A stretch of DNA of 55,243 nt from Chitinophaga pinensis (GTDB taxonomy: Bacteria > Bacteroidota > Bacteroidia > Chitinophagales > CAMDFR01), in assembly GCA_945872405.1 (NCBI GenBank), contig CAMBZT010000009.1, positions 1 to 55,243 on the forward strand. Direction: 5' to 3'. This document shows, piece by piece, positions 1 through 8,921 of this stretch (its first letter is position 1; each line of letters starts with the position of its first letter). The notes beneath the pieces are model-generated. The model saw nothing but the letters and a program-made list of their open reading frames with translations. It did not search any database and was not told the origin of the DNA. The position numbers were made by a program, and so were the translations under genes.

Positions 1-3000
1 CACCAGGGGTACAAGTTATTGTAGCATTTGTATTCCTAAAACATAATAAATCTGTTTTTGTTAAGGAATTAGTGAGCAAAGAAGGCTGAGTAATAGTAAA
101 AGTATCAATCACAAAGCATGCATTAGAATCTGTGGTAGTAACATAATAAGTTCCAACAGTTAAGGAGTCTGCAATGTTTCCTATGTCGCCGTTTGACCAA
201 GCATAGGTATAAAAAGTAGACGCTCCTCCTGAGGTAGAAACCTGTATACTTCCATTACTTCCCCCAAAGCAAGAAACATTAACTCTAGCAGTTAAAATAG
301 TGATAACAGCTGAAGGGTTTCCTGTGGAAAAACCAATAGAATCGATACAGTTGGTACTATCCTTAACATAAGCAACATGAGAACCAGCACCAAGTCCTGA
401 AACCGTATTACTTGAAGCAAACAAGCCAGCATCAACACTATAAGAAAAAGGAGCAAAACCATTCACATGACCAATAGTGACACTACCATCCAAACTTCCA
501 AAACATGTTACTGTCGTTGTACTCAAAATGGTAGGTTGGATTCGAATTGGTTGGTTCACGATGATGCTTGCTGATGCAAGACAATTATTTGTGTCTCGAA
601 TATTAACTGTGTATAGGCCTGCTGTTAGTGTATTAAAGATATTTGACGAAGTAAATACTCCAAAATCTAACTGATATTGATAAGGCGATTCTCCTCCTGA
701 AAGATTTGCAATCACAATTCCATCTCTTCCATTATTGCATCTAACATTTACTGAATCTAAATCTAACACCAATGGTGGGCGAATGGAAACGACAACATTT
801 ACAGAGTCGACACATCCGTTTGTATCACGAACATAAACTCTATAACTATTGGCTGCTAAGCCTGGTATAGTTGAAGTTGAAATATAGGTAATGTTATCAA
901 TCGAATATTGAAACCCAGGTACACCATAGGTTGTAGCTATGACAACATTGCCATCAGCTGAACCCAAACAAGATTCTGGCTTTGTTCGCAAAAGGTATGG
1001 TTCTATAGCTAAAGGGTTGATGTAGATAAAGAACATGGTATCTTGACAGTTATGTGCATCTCTAACATAGAAAACACGCGTTCCTGCACTGTATCCTGAA
1101 AAAATATTGACAGAGCCAAAAGTGACGCCATCATCACTGTAGGTATATGGTAGGGTTCCTCCAATGGCATTTAAAATAATCAATCCATCGCCTGCATTAT
1201 TACAGGTAATTTGACGAATACTATCAGCTAACAAAAAGACTTCTGCAGGCTCTAGAACAGCAACAGAATCTATAATTCTGCATTGATTTAAGTCTGTTAT
1301 AAGCACAGAGTATACTTGGGCACTTAAACTATTTGCAGTATCAGATGTTGAGCCTGAAGACCAAAGGTAAGTATATCCTGGTGTACCACCAGAAATATAT
1401 ACTTGAGCATTGCCATTACCTTCTGAGAAGCATTGCACACTATCTGTAGTAATAGAATCTATTATCAAACTTGGTGGTTCTGTCACTACAAACATTTGGC
1501 TCACTATACAATCATGGCTATCAACTACAGTGATGGTATAGTTTCCAATTGGAATACGATTTAAAATACTTCCACTTGTACTATCTGTCCAAGTTCCACT
1601 TACTTCCGACCAGAAAAATCTGTATGGTGTCACTCCCCCACTTACAATAATTTTTATTCGTCCAGAACTATCACCATTACATTTCAAATTATAGAGACTG
1701 TCTAAGATGAGGATTAATGAAGGGGGTTCGGTAAAAGTAAAAGGCATAGAATCTCGACAATTCAAACTATCAAGGACTATGACATAATGTGCCCCTGCCG
1801 GTATATTCATAATGGAATCTCCAAATGTAGGGGTCGCTCCATCCAATCCATATCTAACTCGACCAGCGGCACTAGTCGTGCTCATGACGACATAACCACT
1901 GTTATCTCCATGACATAAAGGTGGCCGCTGATAAAGAATTGTATCTTTCATGGTGGAGACTGACACTACGTGGAAGGCGACAGAATCAAGATAGCATAAA
2001 GTGGTGTCCGTAAACTTTAGACAGAGATAATTCCCTGCACTGTATACATAATTATAACGATCTGTGACGAATGGACCCCAAGTATATTTTACGCCACCTC
2101 CTAACGCATCGAGCCTAATAGAATCTTGTCCACACCTAATCGAATCTTCATGAAAGACGGGTGTAATGATAGCACCTTTTACGTATACTACGGCCGTGTC
2201 ATATAATGAAATGCTGTCTACGCGAGATGGTGAAGACGTACAAGAATCTAAAACAACAGCTCTTGCATAATAATTTATATTTGTCGGAAAAGGACCAGGT
2301 AATGTAGGGCAAAGAGAGACAGTGGTATCGGCTGCTAAGGGGATACCGCTACCTCCTAGTTCATACCAATAAATCTGAACGGGTAATTGAGGACCATTTG
2401 GTGTAAAGCGGTATGCGTCATTTGTTGCTGTCCAAACTGTAGCGTTTCTTCCTGGCACCGCATATCCTACTGTCCCTGTCGAGTTTTGTATTCCTTCAAT
2501 AGCCAACCCCCCATTCCAGCCAGCACAGACAGGCTTATTGGTCATATAAATCTCTATATAGTTTGTAGTTTCATAACAAACAATAGTGCTTGTGTGTCGT
2601 AAACCTGTACAGCTGAACATTGGAATATTCGTGTACTTTACAATAAATGCCCTCCAAGGCGCTACACCAACAGTTTGATAAGTAACATAAGTTGGACTAT
2701 AGCTAACACTTGGATCAATATCTTGATAAGGCCCAAGAATAGCATTTCTGGTTTGAGTAACAACCGAACTTGGAAGTGCTGCGGAGGAGGTGAAAGCCCA
2801 AGGAGAGAAGGTTCCAGCCAATGCAATATTAAAAGTAACATAACCATTTGCCGACATTACGGCTTGATTATAGGTATTACCAAAGAAACAAAAATCGAAT
2901 CCTATAGGAACAACGGTTGAATGAATATCATCTGAACGTATAGAACCAGGTGCAGAGATACCACCAGCTTCACATGGCAATGAAGCGACGTATGTAATTG

Positions 3001-3190
3001 ATTCTACCGTATAAGATGTTGTTTTTCTAAGCTCAGGTAAGGAAGCTGTAAGCCAAGCGCATGTTCCATTACAAACAGAATCTCTTTCTGTAATATTAAA
3101 AAAAACGTTGGAGCACGCAAACTGTGCATACATGCTCTGACAACCAATCATCAAGACCCAAAAGGTTATTATTTTGTATAATTGTTTCAT
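1..3190 (-). CDS. SprB-repeat giant surface protein, likely T9SS cargo (partial, C-terminus outside window)
   Basis: The frame stays open from an ATG at 3190 to the window edge, about 1063 codons, so the C-terminus is missing. It opens with a signal peptide (MKQLYKIITFWVLMIGCQSMYAQ). An all-beta region with many cysteines follows over roughly residues 25-400. Then come eight complete SprB-type repeats of about 70-90 residues and the start of a ninth. Each has the pattern C-x-G-x-x-x-G near its start, a GG-x-x-P-Y-x-Y-x-W-like core, then G-x-Y-x-V-x-V-x-D-x-x-x-C and a closing E/Q-P. SprB repeats are known from gliding adhesins and other T9SS-exported surface proteins, usually with a type B sorting domain at the C-terminus. 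That domain would lie outside the window, so secretion by T9SS is inferred. The gene starts 22 bases after a PorP/SprF gene on the same strand, the usual partner arrangement. Confidence 0.85.
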   Translation of the reverse strand, partial: MKQLYKIITFWVLMIGCQSMYAQFACSNVFFNITERDSVCNGTCAWLTASLPELRKTTSYTVESITYVASLPCEAGGISAPGSIRSDDIHSTVVPIGFDFCFFGNTYNQAVMSANGYVTFNIALAGTFSPWAFTSSAALPSSVVTQTRNAILGPYQDIDPSVSYSPTYVTYQTVGVAPWRAFIVKYTNIPMFSCTGLRHTSTIVCYETTNYIEIYMTNKPVCAGWNGGLAIEGIQNSTGTVGYAVPGRNATVWTATNDAYRFTPNGPQLPVQIYWYELGGSGIPLAADTTVSLCPTLPGPFPTNINYYARAVVLDSCTSSPSRVDSISLYDTAVVYVKGAIITPVFHEDSIRCGQDSIRLDALGGGVKYTWGPFVTDRYNYVYSAGNYLCLKFTDTTLCYLDSVAFHVVSVSTMKDTILYQRPPLCHGDNSGYVVMSTTSAAGRVRYGLDGATPTFGDSIMNIPAGAHYVIVLDSLNCRDSMPFTFTEPPSLILILDSLYNLKCNGDSSGRIKIIVSGGVTPYRFFWSEVSGTWTDSTSGSILNRIPIGNYTITVVDSHDCIVSQMFVVTEPPSLIIDSITTDSVQCFSEGNGNAQVYISGGTPGYTYLWSSGSTSDTANSLSAQVYSVLITDLNQCRIIDSVAVLEPAEVFLLADSIRQITCNNAGDGLIILNAIGGTLPYTYSDDGVTFGSVNIFSGYSAGTRVFYVRDAHNCQDTMFFIYINPLAIEPYLLRTKPESCLGSADGNVVIATTYGVPGFQYSIDNITYISTSTIPGLAANSYRVYVRDTNGCVDSVNVVVSIRPPLVLDLDSVNVRCNNGRDGIVIANLSGGESPYQYQLDFGVFTSSNIFNTLTAGLYTVNIRDTNNCLASASIIVNQPIRIQPTILSTTTVTCFGSLDGSVTIGHVNGFAPFSYSVDAGLFASSNTVSGLGAGSHVAYVKDSTNCIDSIGFSTGNPSAVITILTARVNVSCFGGSNGSIQVSTSGGASTFYTYAWSNGDIGNIADSLTVGTYYVTTTDSNACFVIDTFTITQPSLLTNSLTKTDLLCFRNTNATITCTPG

Positions 3191-3212
3191 GTTCGTTTGT
3201 TTTTAAAACGGT

Positions 3213-4232
3213 TTAAAAAGACGGGCAATAATTTTCATCTGCCCTTCTTCGATCATCTTCACCAAAAATATAAATGGCTGATACTTCGAGTGAACCTTGA
3301 GTATTGGTTGCAGCTCGCAAACCAGATACATTAATATCATAACTAACGCCTGCCTGAAGTCCCTTCCATTTGATTCCAATAACTGGTATTGCTGCATCAT
3401 TAAATCTATAATAGGCCCCTGCTGTGACTTTAAATTCATCTGTCAACGCGTACTTAATACCGATACCACCTACGTACTCTTGTGCGGCAGCTTGGTACAT
3501 GAATAAAAAGGAAGGCGTGATGCTGAAATAGTCTGATACATCAAACTCTGCCGAAGCATGTGCCACGTATCTTGGAGCTAATCTGTTGTCTGCATTGTTA
3601 AGCAAAGACTCTCGTGGTCGAGAAATATGAAAGAGAGAAAATCCAATGCTGTATCTAAAACGATCTGCCGGCATAGAACGCCAAAGTGCACCTATATTAA
3701 CATCAGCATAGATAATTGGTTTACCTGCATTTCCAACTTCTCCATTTGGTAAATCTGTGTTGAATCCCAAGTCTTCTAATTGCGATTCAAAAACTAAATC
3801 ATTAATAAAAACTCTCTTTGAAACAATTCCACCTTGCAACCCGAGCGAAACAACATGTCTACCAAACCTATCAACAGCCCTGTGGTATGCAAGGGAAAGC
3901 ATGGCGCTGTTGGTTGTGAGCGCGCCATTACCTGCACGATCTCCAAAAACAGTAAGTCCTATTCCGACCCGACTATTGTCCCATGAACCAGTTGGTATAG
4001 TCATATCAAATGATCCGCTATAGGTATGAAATGTTGGAGTACCAAAGTTGTCGGTTATTTTCCACCATTGATTTCTGTAGTTTGCAGCCACTCTATATTT
4101 TCCATTAAAACTTGCTGTTAGCGCAGGATTTAGAGTGAGAGGTGACATAAAATATTGAGAAAAATGAATGTCTTGTGCCTCTATTTTAAAAAAACAAAAT
4201 CCCAATACTAAGTAGCATATAATTTTTTTCAT
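3213..4232 (-). CDS. PorP/SprF family type IX secretion outer-membrane protein
   Basis: A protein of 339 residues with signal peptide MKKIICYLVLGFCFFKIEAQ. The hallmark PorP/SprF N-terminus follows directly: QDIHFSQYFMSPLTLNPALTASFNGKYRVA, with the conserved Q-x-H-F-S-Q-Y and L-N-P-A-L-x-G/A signatures. The rest is a repetitive beta-barrel-like sequence (RYSIGFSLFHISRP, GAYYRFNDAAIPVIGIKWKG). I chose the ATG at 4232 over an in-frame TTG at 4253 because it gives a clean signal peptide and lies behind a purine-rich AGAGGA. PorP/SprF proteins are outer-membrane T9SS components or cargo-specific partners; SprF is needed for SprB export in Flavobacterium. The SprB-repeat gene immediately downstream suggests this copy serves that cargo. 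Confidence 0.92.
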   Translation of the reverse strand: MKKIICYLVLGFCFFKIEAQDIHFSQYFMSPLTLNPALTASFNGKYRVAANYRNQWWKITDNFGTPTFHTYSGSFDMTIPTGSWDNSRVGIGLTVFGDRAGNGALTTNSAMLSLAYHRAVDRFGRHVVSLGLQGGIVSKRVFINDLVFESQLEDLGFNTDLPNGEVGNAGKPIIYADVNIGALWRSMPADRFRYSIGFSLFHISRPRESLLNNADNRLAPRYVAHASAEFDVSDYFSITPSFLFMYQAAAQEYVGGIGIKYALTDEFKVTAGAYYRFNDAAIPVIGIKWKGLQAGVSYDINVSGLRAATNTQGSLEVSAIYIFGEDDRRRADENYCPSF

Positions 4233-4733
4233 GGTTGTCCTCTTTTTATTCAACTTACTAAATTACTTATTTTTTAGAGAAAAGTTAATTTTTATCCAAA
4301 AAAACTGGTTTTAATCCCATTTAATTTATTCAAAGCAATTATAATCATAATGTGAAGCGCCAAAAACAAAAAATAATTTGATTATAACCATGAAGTAAGA
4401 ATCTTTATTTTTAGGGTTTCCCCTTTGTTCTCCCGGTTCGGTCATAAAGCCGTAAATATTTTCTCTATCAAGTTCTGGCGATCTTCTGGACAATAATGTA
4501 AGCGTTGCTTTGTCATTATCATAAATAGCATAGAGCTTTTTCATATCATTTTTTTAAAGGGTGAAAACAAAACAATATGCTAGGACAAATTCTCAAAACA
4601 GAACTTGAATTATTTCTTGGTTAATATCATGAACGAAAATCATGACACAAAAATTATTGCTGCGACTAATTTTTAGCATGCAGTATAGAAAATAGAGAAA
4701 AGAAAATAGAGAAATTGAAAAAGAAGCGAGTGA
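4233..4733. other. Intergenic region between porP and transketolase genes
   Basis: About 500 bases hold only one weak small reading frame (4326-4544, listed separately). The remainder is AT-rich, with a 14-base tandem duplication (GAAAATAGAGAAAA at 4688-4701, then nearly identical at 4702-4715). I see no RNA gene or clear terminator here. Confidence 0.6.
4326..4544 (-). CDS. Possible small hypothetical protein (72 aa)
   Basis: An ATG-initiated frame of 72 codons lies 94 bases upstream of the PorP gene on the same strand. The product begins MKKLYAIYDNDKATLTLLSRR, has a charged centre and a hydrophobic patch (YFMVIIKLFFVFGAS) near the C-terminus. I do not recognise a family. The opening residues look like a plausible protein start, but the length and lack of homology mean it could be a chance frame. 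Confidence 0.25.
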   Translation of the reverse strand: MKKLYAIYDNDKATLTLLSRRSPELDRENIYGFMTEPGEQRGNPKNKDSYFMVIIKLFFVFGASHYDYNCFE

Positions 4734-5576
4734 TTAATAGTCACCTAATGTTTCTTCCAATTGTGATAGTGCATTTGCCAATTGATCCTTGTTAGGAGCA
4801 GAACCATGCCATTTGTAACTCCCTTGCATAAAATCAACACCAAAACCCATCAAGGTTGTCATAATAATTGCGATAGGTTTTCCTTTACCAGTCATTGTTT
4901 TGGCTTTCTGAAGGGTGCTTATAACATCATCCATATCATTACCGTTCATAGTTAATGTTTCCCATCCAAAAGATTTAAATTTTGCTTCAATGTCGAAAAG
5001 GTTCAAAACTTTCTCCAAGGTGCCGTCAATTTGAGCATTATTGTAGTCTATTGTTGCTATTAAGTTATCTACTTTGTTGTGTGCTGCAAACATTATTGCT
5101 TCCCAATTCTGGCCTTCTTGTAGTTCACCATCACCATTCAATGTATAAATAAGATGATTGTCTTTGTTTAGTTTTTTTGCTTTGGCGGCACCACATGCCA
5201 CGGACAGTCCTTGTCCCAATGAGCCACTTGCAATCCTGATACCTGGGAGGTGCTCATGTGTGGCAGGATGGCCTTGCAGCCTTGAATTTAACTTTCTAAA
5301 TGTTGCTAGTTCCTTTACCTCAAACACGCCAGCTCTAGCCAAAGTACTATAGAACACTGGACTTATGTGACCATTAGATAAGAAAAACAAATCTTCATTT
5401 GTACCATCCATTTTAAAATCTTTTTTATAATCCATTATTTCGAAATAGAGTGCTACAAAAAAATCTGCGCAGCCTAAGGATCCTCCAGGATGACCAGAAT
5501 TGACTGCATGAACCATGCGAAGAATATCTCTTCTAATTTGCGTTGCTGTTCGTTCTAATAAATTTATATCTAGCAT
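4734..5576 (-). CDS. Transketolase, N-terminal (TPP-binding) subunit
   Basis: A 280-residue protein matching the N-terminal third of transketolase, the thiamine diphosphate pyrimidine-domain half of the enzyme in the non-oxidative pentose phosphate pathway. Visible motifs are SGHPGGSLG (His29), SNGH (His70), GSLGQGLSVA (118-126), and the TPP/Mg motif beginning GDGELQEGQ at 148 and ending DYNN at 178-180. The ATG at 5576 (MLDINLLERTA) fits the family start; an upstream in-frame TTG at 5621 adds an implausible hydrophobic stretch. Split transketolases are common in Bacteroidota and archaea, and the C-terminal half usually follows directly. Here the next downstream gene is unrelated, so the partner must be elsewhere. 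The gene is divergent from the SusC gene. Confidence 0.93.
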   Translation of the reverse strand: MLDINLLERTATQIRRDILRMVHAVNSGHPGGSLGCADFFVALYFEIMDYKKDFKMDGTNEDLFFLSNGHISPVFYSTLARAGVFEVKELATFRKLNSRLQGHPATHEHLPGIRIASGSLGQGLSVACGAAKAKKLNKDNHLIYTLNGDGELQEGQNWEAIMFAAHNKVDNLIATIDYNNAQIDGTLEKVLNLFDIEAKFKSFGWETLTMNGNDMDDVISTLQKAKTMTGKGKPIAIIMTTLMGFGVDFMQGSYKWHGSAPNKDQLANALSQLEETLGDY

Positions 5577-5698
5577 ATTTATATTTTCAAATTGTAAAAG
5601 TAAACAAATCAATGTTAACAATTAGTAACTAAAAGAATCTTTTTCTACGTGTATCTCGTTTATTTTTATTTTTAATTACACTCTAAATATCTCAAAAT

Positions 5699-8600
5699 AT
5701 GAAACAAAAAAAACATTTTATAACTTTTATTTTTGTTTGTCTGACCTGCTTAGCGTCGGCACAAACTACCGTAACAGGTAAGGTAACAGACTCTAAGAGT
5801 AAGGAGGCCTTACTTGGGGTGCTAGTTGTAGCAGAAGGGACTAGTATTGGGACCACTACAGACTTGGATGGCAAATACAGCATAAGTGTTCCGTCAACTG
5901 TTAAACGACTTTCGTTCGCACTAACTGGGATGATTACTAGAACTGTTGATATTGGAGCCTCTACCTTATTGAATATTTCGTTGGATCCGAATGAAAAACT
6001 TTTAAATGATATTGTGGTAACCGCCCTCAATGTAAAACGAGAGCAAAGATCATTAGGTTATTCCACTACTACAATCTCATCGGAAGAACTAAACAAAACA
6101 AATGGAAGAAGCGCCATTGAAGAATTACAAGGGAAGGTTGCTGGTGTGAATATCACCTCAACAAACGGATCACCGGGTAGTTCGACAAGAATTGTGATGA
6201 GAGGAGGAAACTCCTTGCTTGGCAATCAACAAGCACTCATGGTTGTCGATGGAATTCCGATAAACAATAGTTCTTATGGCTTAGCCGACGATTTCAATGG
6301 CAAAGGAGATGAGTTAAACAACGCTATTGACTATGGCAATAGAGGCAACGATATTAATCCAAATGATATACAATCCATCACGGTATTAAAAGGACCGGCA
6401 GCATCGGCTCTCTATGGATCAAGAGGATCGCAAGGCGCTGTAATTATTACAACAAAATCGGGCGGTCTTGGCGCCACTGGTAAAAAATTTAAGGTAGCAA
6501 TCAACTCTACAACCTCTTTCCACAACATTTTAAAACTACCTGAGTTTCAAAATGAATATGGACAAGGCGGAGAGGGAATCGCAGATAGTAGAGAAAATTT
6601 TAGTTGGGGACCTAAATTTGATGGAAGCACGCAACCATGGGGACAAGCCATTCTGGATGACAGTGGTAATTTGATCCAAAAAGTAAAACCATATAATGCA
6701 CTTCCCAACAATGTCAAAGGTTTTTTCAATACTGGTCTCACCCTAAACAATAATATCTCTATTCAAGGTGGAACACAAAAAACAAATTATTATCTTTCCT
6801 ATAACAATCTAACAAACAAAGGGGTGATTCCCGGCACTGGTTATGTAAGAAATTCTGTTAAGTTAAATGCTGGGCATGAGTTTAGTGATAAATTAACAAG
6901 TGATGCTTCTATTACTTATGTAAAAACAAAAGGCGATTTAGTGAGTCAAGGACAAAGTAATTATTCTGTGTATGATCAGATTTTACAAACACCTAGAGAT
7001 ATTTCTTTGCAAGAAATAAAAGACTTAGATGACCCTTTCAACTCATTGGAACATTTCTATGGAGCTTATACTTTAAATCCATATTATGTATTGGTCAATC
7101 AAAAGAACAATAATGAGGTAGATAGACTTCTATCGACCGTTTCGATTAACTATACTCCTTCAAAATGGCTAGCAATCACAGCAAGAGTGGGCAATGATTA
7201 CTCTACAGACACTAGATATGAAAGACGTCGAAGATTTGCTGTAACTGATGGTGGACAGAATGATGGGCAACATGATGATGGCTTATATTCTGAAGATATT
7301 TATAGAACCAATGAATTAAACGCTGATTTAATCGCAACCTTTAATAAAAAGTTTAAGCATGATATTGGATTTAATTTTCTTCTTGGTTATAACTTCAATC
7401 AACGTGGAATAAAGAATACATATGCTTCAACCAATGGCTTAGTAGTAAGCGATTTTTACAATTTAAAAAATTCTAACGGACGCCCAATTGTAGAAAACAG
7501 AACATCCTTGAGAAGAATCATGGGAGCTTACGCTAGTTTAGATTTGAGCTGGAAAAACATGTTATTCTTAGGAATTACAGCTAGAAATGATTGGTCATCT
7601 ACTTTACCTAAGACCAATAGATCTTACTTTTACCCAAGTATTAACGGAGCATGGGCCTTTAGTGAATTAATAAAAGAAAACAATGGCAAATGGTTAACTT
7701 TCGGTAAGCTGAGAGGTGGCTGGGCTAGTGTGGGCGGTGATGCTGACCCTTATTTGCTGACTAATGTATTTGTACCTGCGGAGGTTGGTGATGGATTTAA
7801 TAATTCTACAGTGACTGGTCCATTTCCAAGTAACAGTGGCGGAACAGTGCCTGGCTATACTATTTCAAATTTAGGGAGAAATTCTAATCTAAAACCAGAA
7901 AGGACGAATTCATGGGAAATAGGATTGGAATTGGCGATGTTTAGTGATAGATTTAGAATAGACGCAACCTATTACAACGCATTAGCAAAGGATCAAATCT
8001 TTCCTATAAATCTTGCACCAAGTTCTGGCCAATCTACCAAAATAATCAATGGTGGCGAGGTCTCTAATAAAGGAATAGAGTTGGCAGCCAAAATAGTTCC
8101 TATGCGAACTAAAAGCGGTTTCAAATGGGAGTTATATGGAACCTTTACAAAAAATGTGAACAAGGTCAAAAGTCTTAAAGATGGTGTAGATCAAATTATT
8201 TTAGGAGGGCCAAGCGGTATGAGCATTGTAGCAAAAGTTGGAGAAGCGTACGGAACTTTTTATGCGCTAACTGAAAAAACGGATGATCAAGGAAGAACCG
8301 TGGTGGATGCTACAACAGGACAACCTATTCTTACAGATAAACCGCAGACCTTAGGAAATTTCCAACCTAAATTTATAGCGAGTTGGGGCACAAACCTATC
8401 CTATAAAGGAATATCCTTTAACATCTTGTTTGATACCAAGCAAGGAGGTAAAATCTATTCGAGAACAAAGGATTTACAAGAGTTTGTTGGGACCTCACCA
8501 AATACAACAAACAACAACAGAGAGGACTTTTTAATACCAAATTCAGTGATAGAAACTTCGCCTGGTGTGTACGAAACAAACACCACTGTTAAGGTACATC

Positions 8601-8902
8601 ACCAAGATTATTGGATTGACCAAACAGATAATAGTAGAAATATTATTGATGCAAGTTTTATTAAGTTAAGAGAACTTTCTCTATCCTATCAGATGCCTAG
8701 CAAATGGTTTAAAACGACTAAGTCGATTTCTGGGGTACAGATCAGTATTTTTGGAAACAATCTTGCATTATGGACACCTAAAGAGAATACATTTATTGAT
8801 CCCGAAACAAGTACAAATGGAAACGGAAATGCTCAAGGTTTTGAGTATGGTACAACACCCACTTTAAGAACCATTGGCTTTGGTATCAAAGCTGATTTTT
8901 AA
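5699..8902 (+). CDS. SusC/RagA family TonB-linked outer-membrane transporter
   Basis: A protein of 1067 residues, normal for SusC. In order it has a signal peptide (to about residue 22, ending LASAQ), a carboxypeptidase-regulatory-like domain (TVTGKVTDSKSKEALLGV, about 23-95), a TonB-box-like DIVVTALNVKREQRSLGYS, a plug domain with the SusC signature (VAGVNITSTNGSPGSSTRIVMRGGNS, GNQQALMVVDGIPI, SITVLKGPAASALYGSRGSQGAVIITTKSG), and a long beta-barrel ending in GIKADF. SusC forms the TonB-dependent pore of a SusCD pair and imports glycans or peptides. The SusD gene starts only 19 bases downstream (7 from its alternative start). The substrate cannot be read because no degradative enzyme is encoded nearby. 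Confidence 0.96.
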   Translation: MKQKKHFITFIFVCLTCLASAQTTVTGKVTDSKSKEALLGVLVVAEGTSIGTTTDLDGKYSISVPSTVKRLSFALTGMITRTVDIGASTLLNISLDPNEKLLNDIVVTALNVKREQRSLGYSTTTISSEELNKTNGRSAIEELQGKVAGVNITSTNGSPGSSTRIVMRGGNSLLGNQQALMVVDGIPINNSSYGLADDFNGKGDELNNAIDYGNRGNDINPNDIQSITVLKGPAASALYGSRGSQGAVIITTKSGGLGATGKKFKVAINSTTSFHNILKLPEFQNEYGQGGEGIADSRENFSWGPKFDGSTQPWGQAILDDSGNLIQKVKPYNALPNNVKGFFNTGLTLNNNISIQGGTQKTNYYLSYNNLTNKGVIPGTGYVRNSVKLNAGHEFSDKLTSDASITYVKTKGDLVSQGQSNYSVYDQILQTPRDISLQEIKDLDDPFNSLEHFYGAYTLNPYYVLVNQKNNNEVDRLLSTVSINYTPSKWLAITARVGNDYSTDTRYERRRRFAVTDGGQNDGQHDDGLYSEDIYRTNELNADLIATFNKKFKHDIGFNFLLGYNFNQRGIKNTYASTNGLVVSDFYNLKNSNGRPIVENRTSLRRIMGAYASLDLSWKNMLFLGITARNDWSSTLPKTNRSYFYPSINGAWAFSELIKENNGKWLTFGKLRGGWASVGGDADPYLLTNVFVPAEVGDGFNNSTVTGPFPSNSGGTVPGYTISNLGRNSNLKPERTNSWEIGLELAMFSDRFRIDATYYNALAKDQIFPINLAPSSGQSTKIINGGEVSNKGIELAAKIVPMRTKSGFKWELYGTFTKNVNKVKSLKDGVDQIILGGPSGMSIVAKVGEAYGTFYALTEKTDDQGRTVVDATTGQPILTDKPQTLGNFQPKFIASWGTNLSYKGISFNILFDTKQGGKIYSRTKDLQEFVGTSPNTTNNNREDFLIPNSVIETSPGVYETNTTVKVHHQDYWIDQTDNSRNIIDASFIKLRELSLSYQMPSKWFKTTKSISGVQISIFGNNLALWTPKENTFIDPETSTNGNGNAQGFEYGTTPTLRTIGFGIKADF

Positions 8903-8921
8903 TTAAATAATGAGAAAAAGT

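Noticed and set aside
4688-4715. 14-base tandem duplication
   Set aside because: A low-complexity A/G-rich duplication in intergenic DNA; no function is suggested by its position.
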